Positions 23,370 through 32,125 of a DNA stretch of 39,516 nucleotides are shown here, one piece after another. The notes beneath the pieces were generated by a model. The model did no database searches, was not told where the DNA came from, and saw only the letters and a program-made list of their open reading frames with translations. The stretch is from an uncultured Lachnospiraceae bacterium (GTDB taxonomy: Bacteria > Bacillota > Clostridia > Lachnospirales > Lachnospiraceae): the NCBI GenBank assembly GCA_910585995.1, contig CAJUGG010000085.1, positions 1 to 39,516 on the forward strand. Reading direction: 5' to 3'. Position 1 is the first letter of the stretch. Each line of letters begins with the position of its first letter. A program made the translations under genes and the position numbers.

Positions 23370-25481
23370 CTAAATCTCAAACATCAAATCCCCATAAGAC
23401 GGCATCGGCCACACTTCTTTATCAACCAACATCTCCAACCTGTCAATTGGCCTTCTCAGCGCCTCCATCGCCGGCTGTACATAATTCCGGTAATAATGTG
23501 CCCGCACTTTATTATCCGCAATCCCCATCGCCTCCTTAGTAACACCCTGCAGGATCTTAAGCGCCCCATTTGCCTCATGCAGGGACGAATTGATCTCTTT
23601 TAACACCTCCGTCTGCACCGTCGCACTGACTCCGATGGCATTCATCGACTGTACGATCCCCGATAGCGTCCCCGTATATCCGATTACCGCCGGGATAATC
23701 TGTTTTACTACCATATCGATCATCGTCAGCGCCTCGATATTCAGCGCCTTATTGTATGTCTCATATTTAATCTCCGCCCTAGAATAAAGCTCCGATTCAC
23801 TGAACACTCCAAAGCGCTCAAACATCTGGATGGATTTTTCCGTCACCAATGCAGGAATCGCGTCGATCATCGAACGTAAGTTCGGAAGTCCCCGGCGCTC
23901 TGCTTCTGCAACCCATTCTTCCGCATATCCATTTCCGCCAAAGATAATCTTATGATGCTCTGCCAGATACTGAATCGTCAGATCGTGAAGTGCCGTATCA
24001 AAATCCTCTGCTTTTTCCAGGATATCACATGCATCTGCGAACGTCTCTGCCACAATCGTATTGATCACCACAGTGGAAGGCGCGATAGAATCCCTAGAAC
24101 CCACCATACGAAACTCAAATTTATTGCTGTTAAACGCAAATGGAGAAGTACGATTCCGGTCTGTGGCATCTTTTGGCAGATCTGGAAGGGTGCGTACCCC
24201 TGTATGCAGTTTGCCGCCTTTTAAACTGTGCGTTGCATTTCCTGTACTTAAGAGCTGCTCTAACACGTCATCTAACTGCTCCCCAAGAAAGACCGAGATA
24301 ATGGCAGGCGGTGCCTCGTGTGCGCCCAGACGATGATCATTGCCCACATTGGCAGCGGATTCTCTGAGGAGGTCGGCATGGGTGTCCACCGCTTTTAAGA
24401 TACATGCCAGAATCAATAAAAACTGGCGGTTTTCATGCGGGCGTTTGCCTGGGTCTAAGAGATTTTGTCCGTCGTCTGTGGTCAAAGACCAGTTGTTGTG
24501 CTTACCGGAGCCATTGACTCCTGCGAAGGGCTTCTCGTGCAGCAGACAGACCAGCCCCTGCTGGTTGGCCACACGTTTAAGCGTCTGCATCATGATCTGG
24601 TTGTGGTCCGCAGCCACATTGGCTTCTGCATAAATGGGAGCCAGCTCGTGCTGTGCCGGAGCCACTTCGTTGTGTTGGGTCTTGGCCGGGACGCCCATCT
24701 TCCAGAGTTCCTCGTTGACCTGGCGCATATAGGCAGCGATTTTCTGGCGGATCGTGCCAAAATAGTGGTCATCCAGCTCCTGCCCCTTGGGAGGCATGGC
24801 GCCGAATAACGTACGTCCAGTATAGATTAAGTCCTTTCTCAGCAGGTATTTCTCCCGGTCGATCAGAAAATATTCCTGTTCGGCACCCACAGAAGGCGTC
24901 ACCTTTTGCGTGGTGGTATTGCCAAACAGCCGAAGGAGGCGAAGCGACTGCTCCTGAATGGCCTCCATGGAGCGCAGAAGAGGGGTTTTCTGGTCCAGAG
25001 CCTCTCCGGTAAATGAACAAAAGGCAGTGGGGATACATAAGATCACGCCCGCTGCGTCCTCCCGGACAAAAGCAGGAGAAGTGCAGTCCCAGGTGGTATA
25101 GCCTCTTGCCTCAAAAGTAGCCCGAAGACCCCCGGAAGGGAAGCTAGAAGCGTCCGGCTCTCCTTTGATCAGATCTTTACCAGAAAATTCCATCAAGACA
25201 GACCCGTCCTCCTTGGGCGGCGTGATAAAAGAATCATGTTTTTCAGCGGTAAAACCGGTAAGCGGCTGAAACCAGTGGGTGTAGTGGGTCGCTCCTTTTT
25301 CAATCGCCCATTTTTTGATGGCGGCGGCCACAACATCCGCAATCGCGGGGTCCAGTTCTTTGCGCCCTTCGATGGTCTTTTTCAGTTCATAGTAGATGCT
25401 CTTAGGCAGATATTGGCGCATCGCTTTATCATTAAATACATTAGTTCCAAAAATATCCATGATTGAATGTGTTTGTTCCAT
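23370..25481 (-). CDS. glnN: Type III glutamine synthetase
   Basis: The 703-residue enzyme makes glutamine from glutamate, ammonia and ATP. Its length and the motifs QHNEVAPAQHE (about 266-276) and NGSGKHNNW (about 322-330), plus the long C-terminal helical region (DKVRAHYYRNYVQPAMEALR), mark the GSIII class of Bacteroidetes, cyanobacteria and clostridia. ATG 25481 (MEQTHSIMD) is preferred, as AAAGGA lies 6-7 bases upstream; a TTG two codons earlier is too close to that site. It lies downstream of the DUF1275 gene on the same strand but has its own promoter. The 3' end is G/T-rich on the coding strand, next to copy D. Confidence 0.96.
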   Translation of the reverse strand: MEQTHSIMDIFGTNVFNDKAMRQYLPKSIYYELKKTIEGRKELDPAIADVVAAAIKKWAIEKGATHYTHWFQPLTGFTAEKHDSFITPPKEDGSVLMEFSGKDLIKGEPDASSFPSGGLRATFEARGYTTWDCTSPAFVREDAAGVILCIPTAFCSFTGEALDQKTPLLRSMEAIQEQSLRLLRLFGNTTTQKVTPSVGAEQEYFLIDREKYLLRKDLIYTGRTLFGAMPPKGQELDDHYFGTIRQKIAAYMRQVNEELWKMGVPAKTQHNEVAPAQHELAPIYAEANVAADHNQIMMQTLKRVANQQGLVCLLHEKPFAGVNGSGKHNNWSLTTDDGQNLLDPGKRPHENRQFLLILACILKAVDTHADLLRESAANVGNDHRLGAHEAPPAIISVFLGEQLDDVLEQLLSTGNATHSLKGGKLHTGVRTLPDLPKDATDRNRTSPFAFNSNKFEFRMVGSRDSIAPSTVVINTIVAETFADACDILEKAEDFDTALHDLTIQYLAEHHKIIFGGNGYAEEWVAEAERRGLPNLRSMIDAIPALVTEKSIQMFERFGVFSESELYSRAEIKYETYNKALNIEALTMIDMVVKQIIPAVIGYTGTLSGIVQSMNAIGVSATVQTEVLKEINSSLHEANGALKILQGVTKEAMGIADNKVRAHYYRNYVQPAMEALRRPIDRLEMLVDKEVWPMPSYGDLMFEI

Positions 25482-25531
25482 AGACAATCCTTTCTCTAAA
25501 TGGTGATGGTTTTCTGATTTTTCTACTGATT

Positions 25532-25560
25532 AAGATACATGATTCCAGGAAAAAGCACAA
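25532..25560 (-). promoter_or_regulatory. Promoter for glnN, twin of the DUF1275 promoter
   Basis: On the minus strand TTGTGC (25560-25555) and TATCTT (25537-25532) are 17 bases apart. The upstream edge reads ATTTCTATTGTGC (25567-25555), matching 12 of 13 bases with ATTTCTATTGTAC at the DUF1275 promoter. Confidence 0.6.
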
Positions 25561-25579
25561 TAGAAATATAAGAAAAGTT

Positions 25580-26233
25580 CTACTTTTTTTGTGTGTCCCG
25601 GATGGTGGCAATCAGTGCGCTTGTAAGCGGAAGCAGACAGGCATAGATGCTTTTGATTCCCCAGAGTTCCATACAGAACCAGCAGTAGATCACTCCCACA
25701 TGGAAACAGACCAGCGTGCCTCCATAAAAGAGAAACTTTTGAAAGTATGTTTTTTCCTGGCTGTGGAGATATTCTGTCAGTCCGGCAAAGCACTGTCTTA
25801 AGTTATTGGTGGAAAAGATGGTCGCACTGTTGTAGCCGGCTGCCTGGGTGTAGGCAAGCCATTGGATGGAAGTGGCAAAAAACATAGGGTAAAGTGCCAG
25901 CACCGGATCGACGCCTTTTGGGATCACACCCAGGACCAGACAGGCGACGGCATCAATGCCAATGGAGAGATACCGAAAATCCCATTTTTTCAGATATTTT
26001 GGTATTAAAGTGGCAAAGACAATGCCCAAAATATAACACAAGGTGGCTCCAAGACGGATGGCAAAGGAGAAAAAAGAACCGTTGAGTCCGGCAAGGGTCA
26101 GATAGATCAGGTTGGAAGTCTCGGAAGAGCCAAAGGTCTCATGTCTGGTCATCAGGGCATAGACTCCCATAAAACCGCCTACGACAGCCATTGCGTGGTG
26201 GGCGGCAGTCTCTGTTTGTTCTTTTGTACTCAT
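25580..26233 (-). CDS. DUF1275 (YoaK-like) membrane protein
   Basis: The 217-residue product has five or six hydrophobic helices and the DUF1275 pattern: an N-terminal GGFMGVYALMTRHETFGSSE, SNLIYLTLAG, an IRLGATLCYILG segment, TSIQWLAYTQAAGYNSATIF and FSTNNLRQCFAGLTEYL. The family is widespread and its function is unknown, with transport suspected. ATG 26233 has AAAGGAAAT upstream. It is divergent from a TetR regulator with back-to-back promoters, so regulation by that protein is likely. It runs toward glnN, 98 bases downstream. Confidence 0.87.
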   Translation of the reverse strand: MSTKEQTETAAHHAMAVVGGFMGVYALMTRHETFGSSETSNLIYLTLAGLNGSFFSFAIRLGATLCYILGIVFATLIPKYLKKWDFRYLSIGIDAVACLVLGVIPKGVDPVLALYPMFFATSIQWLAYTQAAGYNSATIFSTNNLRQCFAGLTEYLHSQEKTYFQKFLFYGGTLVCFHVGVIYCWFCMELWGIKSIYACLLPLTSALIATIRDTQKK

Positions 26234-26263
26234 AGCTGTATTTCCTTTCGGTTTTTCTTTCTA

Positions 26264-26292
26264 AAGATACTCGATTTTTTTCAAAAGTACAA
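26264..26292 (-). promoter_or_regulatory. Promoter for the DUF1275 gene
   Basis: On the minus strand TTGTAC (26292-26287) and TATCTT (26269-26264) are 17 bases apart. The surrounding sequence ATTTCTATTGTAC-TTTT and the -10 GTATCTT closely match the glnN promoter. Confidence 0.6.
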
Positions 26293-26309
26293 TAGAAATT
26301 TCGTTGTAT
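26287..26309. promoter_or_regulatory. Candidate TetR operator between divergent promoters
   Basis: GTACAA (26287-26292) and TTGTAT (26304-26309) form an inverted repeat around GAAATTTC (26295-26302), itself a perfect palindrome. The two half-sites are the -35 boxes of the divergent promoters, so a protein bound here would block both. Confidence 0.5.
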
Positions 26310-26332
26310 TTCTGATAAGGATTTTCTATAAT
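26304..26332 (+). promoter_or_regulatory. Promoter for the TetR gene
   Basis: TTGTAT (26304-26309) and TATAAT (26327-26332) are 17 bases apart, giving a leader of about 25 bases before the ATG at 26363. Confidence 0.65.
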
Positions 26333-26362
26333 GAAGCCAGGATGGCTAAAAGGAGAGAAGGC

Positions 26363-26971
26363 ATGGCAAAGAAAAACAGTAAAAAGACAAAGAGTAAGAT
26401 CGTATCCGCAGCCTGGAAGTTATTTTATGAGCAGGGGTATGAAGATACCACGATTGAGGAGATTATCGAAGAATCTAAGACTTCCAAAGGTTCTTTTTAT
26501 CATTATTTTGAAGGAAAAGAGGCACTGCTTGGGTCGTTGGCCTATCGGATGGATGAAAAATATGAAGAATTAGAGCCGACGATTACGGAGGATATGGACT
26601 GCTATGAGGCGCTGTTGTATCTGAATCAGGAGCTTTTATTGATGATTGAGGAGTCGATCAATATGGAACTTTTGACAAGGCTTTATTCCACACAACTGAC
26701 CGCGAGAGGCGAGAGACCTCTTTTAGATCATGGGCGCACGTATTATAAATTGCTGCGCAAGATCATGACCAAAGGACGGGAGCGGGGAGAACTGACAAAA
26801 GAGTGGAGTGTGGGGGAGATGGTGCACTATTATGCCATGTGCGAACGGGCGCTTCTCTATGAATGGTGTTTAAGAAAAGGAGAATATTCTCTGTCGGAGG
26901 ATGCGGCGAAAAAGCTGCCTATGATGATCTGCGGTCTGCGGGCTACAGACGAAAAACAGACGAATAACTAG
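26363..26971 (+). CDS. TetR-family transcriptional regulator
   Basis: The 202-residue protein has a standard N-terminal TetR DNA-binding domain: KSKIVSAAWKLFYEQGYEDT followed by TIEEIIEESKTSKGSFYHYF and the GKEALL helix. The C-terminal ligand domain is all-helical and unassigned. ATG 26363 is chosen because AGGAG lies about 8 bases upstream; another ATG at 26342 lacks such a site, and the frame runs open much earlier only by chance. It is divergent from the DUF1275 gene, its most likely target along with itself. Confidence 0.9.
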   Translation: MAKKNSKKTKSKIVSAAWKLFYEQGYEDTTIEEIIEESKTSKGSFYHYFEGKEALLGSLAYRMDEKYEELEPTITEDMDCYEALLYLNQELLLMIEESINMELLTRLYSTQLTARGERPLLDHGRTYYKLLRKIMTKGRERGELTKEWSVGEMVHYYAMCERALLYEWCLRKGEYSLSEDAAKKLPMMICGLRATDEKQTNN

Positions 26972-26996
26972 AATGAAGTCTGTACTTTGTTCTGCG

Positions 26997-27025
26997 TTGT
27001 GTTCTGGTAAAAGGTGTGATACAAT
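26997..27025 (+). promoter_or_regulatory. Probable promoter for the PutP-type symporter
   Basis: TTGTGT (26997-27002) and TACAAT (27020-27025) are 17 bases apart, with a leader of about 60 bases to the ATG at 27092. Confidence 0.5.
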
Positions 27026-27091
27026 GCATAAGTGGTGTGTAAATCCGAGATTTTTTATCAGAAAAAAAGAGAATGTGAGGGAGAATGAAGT

Positions 27092-28621
27092 ATGGCATCT
27101 ACAAGTGTACTAATGCTGCTGGCAATCGTGGCATATCTGGCAGTAGTAGTCGGTATCGGAGCGGTGCTGGCAAAGAAAAACCAGACGACCGATGATTTTT
27201 ATCTGGGAGGCAGAAAACTGGGACCTTTTGTGACAGCCATGAGTGCAGAAGCTTCGGATATGAGCAGTTGGCTCTTGATGGGGCTGCCGGGTGTGGCGTA
27301 TGTGACAGGACTTGCCGACGCTGCCTGGACGGCGATCGGGCTGGCAATCGGAACCTATATCAACTGGCTGGTGGTGGCAAAGAGGCTTCGCCATTATACG
27401 CATACATGCGGCAATGCGACGACACTTCCGCTGTTTTTTTCCAACCGTTACCGGGATGAGAAAAAGATCTTGTCGGTGATTGCAGCAATGCTGATTATTA
27501 TATTTTTTGTACCCTATACGGCTTCTGGTTTTGCAGCCTGCGGGAAATTATTTTCCAGTCTGTTTGGATGGGATTATATCCCAGCGATGCTGATCAGTGC
27601 CGTGGTAATTGTGGCCTATACTACGCTGGGCGGTTTTCTGGCGGCAAGTACGTCTGACTTTTTACAGAGTATTATTATGACCATCGCGATCGTGGTGGTA
27701 TTTGGATTTGGGATTAACAATGTGGGGAGCCTTGGGGCAGTGATTGACAATGCCAAGTCCATGGCAGGATATTTCAGCCTGGTTCAGATTCACGATCCGT
27801 CTACCGGGACCGCAGCTCCTTATGGGGCACTGACCATCGCTTCTATGCTGGCCTGGGGCCTGGGGTACTTTGGGATGCCTCATGTGCTGCTGCGTTTTAT
27901 GGCGATTGAAGATTCTAAAAAGCTGGCGCTCTCTAGAAGAGTGGCTTCTGTCTGGGTGGTGATCTCTATGACCGTGGCGATTATGATTGGCGTGATCGGC
28001 AATGCCATGACAAGTACAGGTTCTCTGCCCGCTCTTGAGGATGCAGAGACCGTGATTATTACGATTGCGAATCTGATCTCTAAGCATGGAGTATTGGCAG
28101 CGCTGGTGGCTGGTGTGATCCTGGCGGGTATTCTGGCAGCGACGATGTCTACGGCAGATTCACAGCTTTTGGCAGCGTCTTCGAGTGCATCCCAAAACAT
28201 TTTAAAAGAAGTGTTTGTCAAAGATATGGATGAAAAGACGGGGATGCTGGTAGCGCGTGTGACAGTGCTTCTGATCGCTTTGGTCGGTGTGTTTATCGCG
28301 AGAGACTCCAACAGTTCTGTATTTCAGATCGTTTCCTTTGCATGGGCAGGATTTGGGGCATCTTTTGGGCCTCTGGTACTGCTGGCGCTGTTCTGGAAGA
28401 GATCTAATATGCAGGGAGCTTTAGCCGGTATGGTGTGCGGCGGCGTGATGGTATTTGTCTGGAAATTCCTGATAAGACCAATGGGTGGAATCTTAGGGAT
28501 CTATGAACTCTTGCCTGCATTTTTGGTGGCACTTTTGGTAAATGTAGTGGTAAGTCTTCTGACGGCGCCGCCGGCAGCGGAGATACAAGAGGAATTTGAC
28601 CGCGTCGCAGGGATGAAGTAA
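27092..28621 (+). CDS. putP: Sodium/proline symporter (PutP-like, SSS family)
   Basis: The 509-residue protein has the 13-helix pattern of sodium:solute symporters. Diagnostic segments are DFYLGGRKLGPFVTAMSAEASDMSSW, given as DFYLGGRKLG and MSAEASDMSSWLLMGLPG, then AYTTLGGFLAASTSDFLQ and AATMSTADSQLLAASSS, which hold the Na+-site Ser/Thr residues. PutP imports proline with sodium for osmoprotection or nutrition. Related transporters carry pantothenate or sugars, but the N-terminal motifs fit PutP best. It is a single-gene unit with its own promoter and terminator. Confidence 0.9.
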   Translation: MASTSVLMLLAIVAYLAVVVGIGAVLAKKNQTTDDFYLGGRKLGPFVTAMSAEASDMSSWLLMGLPGVAYVTGLADAAWTAIGLAIGTYINWLVVAKRLRHYTHTCGNATTLPLFFSNRYRDEKKILSVIAAMLIIIFFVPYTASGFAACGKLFSSLFGWDYIPAMLISAVVIVAYTTLGGFLAASTSDFLQSIIMTIAIVVVFGFGINNVGSLGAVIDNAKSMAGYFSLVQIHDPSTGTAAPYGALTIASMLAWGLGYFGMPHVLLRFMAIEDSKKLALSRRVASVWVVISMTVAIMIGVIGNAMTSTGSLPALEDAETVIITIANLISKHGVLAALVAGVILAGILAATMSTADSQLLAASSSASQNILKEVFVKDMDEKTGMLVARVTVLLIALVGVFIARDSNSSVFQIVSFAWAGFGASFGPLVLLALFWKRSNMQGALAGMVCGGVMVFVWKFLIRPMGGILGIYELLPAFLVALLVNVVVSLLTAPPAAEIQEEFDRVAGMK

Positions 28622-28627
28622 ACATTG

Positions 28628-28653
28628 GCCCGCCATAAGGCGGGCTTTTCTTG
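28628..28653 (+). terminator. Rho-independent terminator after putP
   Basis: GCCCGCC (28628-28634) pairs with GGCGGGC (28639-28645) across a 4-base loop, followed by TTTTCTTG. It begins 6 bases after the putP stop codon. Confidence 0.9.
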
Positions 28654-28691
28654 TAATTTGCAATTCCCTTCTATCCTTTTTGTCCGAAAAG

Positions 28692-28700
28692 TGGTATACT
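28692..28700 (+). promoter_or_regulatory. Extended -10 promoter of the J-like/HscC operon
   Basis: TGGTATACT (28692-28700) is an extended -10 box lying between the putP terminator and the ATG at 28745. No good -35 is present at 17 bases. The same TGGTATACT extended -10 occurs at 3480-3488 ahead of the DUF5717/Hsp70-like operon. Confidence 0.5.
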
Positions 28701-28744
28701 GTCAAAAGACATCCATTTTGCTAGAGTAAAGGGGTAGATAGTTT

Positions 28745-31700
28745 ATGGAAAAAGAGCTTGTATTTCATATCTTGGGATTGAAAGAATTAGAGGACGAGAG
28801 GGCTGTCAAGGCAGCTTATATGAGAATATTAAAAGAGACTAATCCAGAAGACGATCCAGAAGGATTCAGGCAGCTTCGGGAGGCCTATGAACAGGCGCTT
28901 TTGCTTCTTCAGGAGGCAGAAGAGAAGGCATCAAAAGAGGAAAAAGAGAAGACAGAAATTGATCTGTGGCTGGACCGGGTGAATGAGGTATACAGTAATT
29001 TTCAAAGACGTGCGTGTGTAGAGGAGTGGGAGACTCTGCTGGCAGATGAGGTGTGTCAGAGCCTGGATACGTCGTTGGATGCCAGAGATGCATTGTTTCA
29101 ATATCTGATGGGGCATTTTTATCTGTCAAAGGAAGTCTGGCAGTGTCTGAACCGGGAACTGCAGTTTGTGGAAGATCAGGAGGAGCTAAAAGAGCGGTAT
29201 CCGGCAGATTTTCTCTCCTATGCCCAGCATTATACGGAGAATGATTATTTTATCAGGTTTTACCGCATGAAGCTAAGAGATGCATCGGTACAGATGGCTG
29301 ATGTAAATGTGGATGGATATATCCGGGCTTATATGGAGCTTAGAGAGCTGTGTGACCAGCAGGAATGGGATAAGATGAAAGAGAAGCTTTCACAGATGCC
29401 GGCTTATGGCGTATGGTATCCGTGGGAGGATGTGGAGCGGATGAAGTGTCTGCGGGATACAGGCGCGCTTTCTGAAGCGCTTTCTATCGCTAAGAGGCTC
29501 TTGGAGGCTTACCAGGATGATGGGTATATTGCCTCTGAGGGCGGAAATGTCTACTGGGAAAATGGCGAGAAAGAAGAAGCATTTGCCTGCTGGAACCGGG
29601 TTCCGGAGGCTTATGGATGTCGCATTGGGATGATTCGCTATTATCTGGAGAGCGAAGATACCGCTGAGAAAGCCAAAGAGATGGCTTTGGATATCTGGGA
29701 AGAGGATGGTTCCGGACAGAGAGCGGATGAATTTATCGACAAGGCCAATCAGTTATTGTTAAAAAAATATCACAGACAGATCGAAGAACTGGAAAGTGAA
29801 GAAGAAAAAGATGCTCTGCGTCTGGAAGTTGCCTGGTGCGAGTACCAGAATAAAAATGCAGAAGGTGCGATTCAGGTGCTGGATCAGATCACGCCAGGGG
29901 AGGACATCTACTACAGCTACCATAATTTAAAAGGCCGGGTACTGGCTGCGCTTGGCAGAAATGAAGAGGCTCTTGGCGAACTGCGTCTGTGGCTTAAGTT
30001 GATCTTGGAGACGGTGGATGATGGAAGCGAGGAGTCGAAAAAACGTATCGGCAGAAAAGGAACGGCCTATCTGATGCTGGGATACTGTCTGGCAAAAGAG
30101 AAAAGGTATGACGAAGCCATCGAGATGCTGACCAAAGCAAAAGAGGTGACAGCGGATACTTCGGAGCGTTTTGGCGCCATGGACAACTTGGCCCATGCCT
30201 ATATGGAAAAAGAAGAATATGAAAAGGCGGTTGACCAGTGTGATGAGATTCTCGCGCAGGATGCAGGTTATTATCCGGCCTATCTGATACGCCAGGAGGC
30301 CTATTATGAGATGCGCAATCCACAGGCCGTGGTGGATAACTATTACCAGGCCATTGACATATACGCCGGATTCTATAAGCCTTATCTGTACGCTGTAAAG
30401 GTGTTTTTGATCTATCACCAATATGAGGATGCCAAACAGGTGATCGACCGGGCAGTGGAAAATCAGGTGGAATTTAGCGACCAGATGAAGCTCTACCAGG
30501 TAAAAGTGCTTCGCAATCAGGCGGAGACAGAAGAAGACCGGGAAGAGCCTATGCATATCTTACAGGACCTTCAGGTCTCTCTCAATCCGGAAGAGACCGA
30601 TATCGAGGATCTGTCGGAGATTGAATATGAGATTGCGCTGCTCTACTGGGATAATAATCAGTTGGATACAGCGCTGGCACATCTTGCAGAAGCATCCAAG
30701 AAGAACCCGTCCAGAGGCCAGTATTTTATGGTAAAGGGTGAGATCCTGCGGGAGAAGGAGCAGTATAAAGAGGCCATGGGAGCATACCGGGCGGCGAAAG
30801 AAGATTACTGCGATACGGCCGGATATTACTATGGGATCGGATGCTGCCATCTGGAGATGGGTGAGGAGGAAGAAGCGCTTTCACATTTTCTAAAGGCAGT
30901 GGAATATGATGCAGAATACAGAGATGTCAACGAGAAGATCGGGGATATCTATATGGAGCGCTACAGAAGAACTTATAATCCCAAAGAGTATGGTACTGCC
31001 ATGTGTTATGCCAATCGGGAAGTGGAGAGTCAGGAAAACTGCTATATCCTGGTGCACAGAGGTCTGATGTACCGCTCGGCGATGGAGCTTCAAAAGGCGA
31101 TTGAAGATTTTGAAAAAGCGCTGACTTACCGCCCGGATGACTGGGCTGCGTATAACAACATCGGCTACAGTTACAAACATATGGGGGAATATGAAAAAAG
31201 TATTGCCATGTATGAGAAATCCTTAGAGATGCTGATCCAAAATAATGATAAGCGTATCTTGCCTTACAGCAATATGGCAGACTGCTATGAGATCTTAGGA
31301 GAATATGACAAAGCCATCGAGTGTTATCTGAAAGATCTGGAATGGTATCCGGAGCGGACAGTCTTTTATGAAGAGATCGGAGATCTGTATTATTATAAGA
31401 AAGATTACAAAAATGCAATCAAGTATTATGAGACCGCAGGCTGCAAATGGGATGATAAAGAATATTTGCTGAAGATTGGGGATGTATGGTTTGCACAGGG
31501 AAAAGTAAAGCGGGCCAAAAGTTTTTATAAAAAAGCAGCCCAAAGTGCCAACATCTATGATGATGCCTATGCCCGGTATGTGGACTATGCAGAGCGGATC
31601 TTGAATCAATATTTTGAATACAGCTTTGCACTGGCACTCCTGGAGAATGCCAATAATGGATTTGAAAACTTAGGCTGGAATGCATCGAGGAATATGCGTG

Positions 31701-32125
31701 CTTTTAATGAACGGCTGCAGGCGAGAGCTTATTATCTGACAAAGGAGCCAAAGAAAGCGGCAGAACATGCGAAAAAAGCGCTGGCACTCTATCTGGGAGA
31801 GGCCTATTCAGAGGAAGTATATCTGGATTATCCGGCGAAACGGCCGCTGCATCTGTCCAGAGCGGGCGAATGTTACCTCTATATGGGGCAGATGGAAAAA
31901 GCTTATGAGATGTTCTGTCAGATGGGTATAGGTTATCGGTGTGAGCACTGCAGATCCGCAGAATGTTATGAACGATACCGCAATCTGGGATTATATTACC
32001 TGGGGTTAGGAGAAGCATTTAAGAAAAATGCGCTGGAAAACTATGAAGAGGCATTGCGTCTTTGCCCTTCTGACTTGGAACTGAATGAAATGGTGAGAAA
32101 ACTGCGTAAGGAGTTGGGAAGATAA
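28745..32125 (+). CDS. J-domain-like protein with long TPR array (HscC partner)
   Basis: The 1126-residue protein begins with a J-like domain: FHILGLKELEDERAVKAAY, MRILKETNPEDDPEGF and RQLREAYEQALLLL (residues 7-60). The HPD tripeptide that activates Hsp70 ATPase is replaced by NPE. The DPEGF-QLREAYE pattern resembles E. coli DjlB/DjlC, known partners of HscC, as I recall them. Nearly all the rest is a TPR solenoid; clear repeats include AVDQCDEILAQDAGYYPAYL, DWAAYNNIGYSYKHMGEYEK and ECYLKDLEWYPERTVFYEEI. No signal or membrane segment is seen. It ends one base before the HscC-type Hsp70 gene, supporting joint function. Confidence 0.88.
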   Translation: MEKELVFHILGLKELEDERAVKAAYMRILKETNPEDDPEGFRQLREAYEQALLLLQEAEEKASKEEKEKTEIDLWLDRVNEVYSNFQRRACVEEWETLLADEVCQSLDTSLDARDALFQYLMGHFYLSKEVWQCLNRELQFVEDQEELKERYPADFLSYAQHYTENDYFIRFYRMKLRDASVQMADVNVDGYIRAYMELRELCDQQEWDKMKEKLSQMPAYGVWYPWEDVERMKCLRDTGALSEALSIAKRLLEAYQDDGYIASEGGNVYWENGEKEEAFACWNRVPEAYGCRIGMIRYYLESEDTAEKAKEMALDIWEEDGSGQRADEFIDKANQLLLKKYHRQIEELESEEEKDALRLEVAWCEYQNKNAEGAIQVLDQITPGEDIYYSYHNLKGRVLAALGRNEEALGELRLWLKLILETVDDGSEESKKRIGRKGTAYLMLGYCLAKEKRYDEAIEMLTKAKEVTADTSERFGAMDNLAHAYMEKEEYEKAVDQCDEILAQDAGYYPAYLIRQEAYYEMRNPQAVVDNYYQAIDIYAGFYKPYLYAVKVFLIYHQYEDAKQVIDRAVENQVEFSDQMKLYQVKVLRNQAETEEDREEPMHILQDLQVSLNPEETDIEDLSEIEYEIALLYWDNNQLDTALAHLAEASKKNPSRGQYFMVKGEILREKEQYKEAMGAYRAAKEDYCDTAGYYYGIGCCHLEMGEEEEALSHFLKAVEYDAEYRDVNEKIGDIYMERYRRTYNPKEYGTAMCYANREVESQENCYILVHRGLMYRSAMELQKAIEDFEKALTYRPDDWAAYNNIGYSYKHMGEYEKSIAMYEKSLEMLIQNNDKRILPYSNMADCYEILGEYDKAIECYLKDLEWYPERTVFYEEIGDLYYYKKDYKNAIKYYETAGCKWDDKEYLLKIGDVWFAQGKVKRAKSFYKKAAQSANIYDDAYARYVDYAERILNQYFEYSFALALLENANNGFENLGWNASRNMRAFNERLQARAYYLTKEPKKAAEHAKKALALYLGEAYSEEVYLDYPAKRPLHLSRAGECYLYMGQMEKAYEMFCQMGIGYRCEHCRSAECYERYRNLGLYYLGLGEAFKKNALENYEEALRLCPSDLELNEMVRKLRKELGR

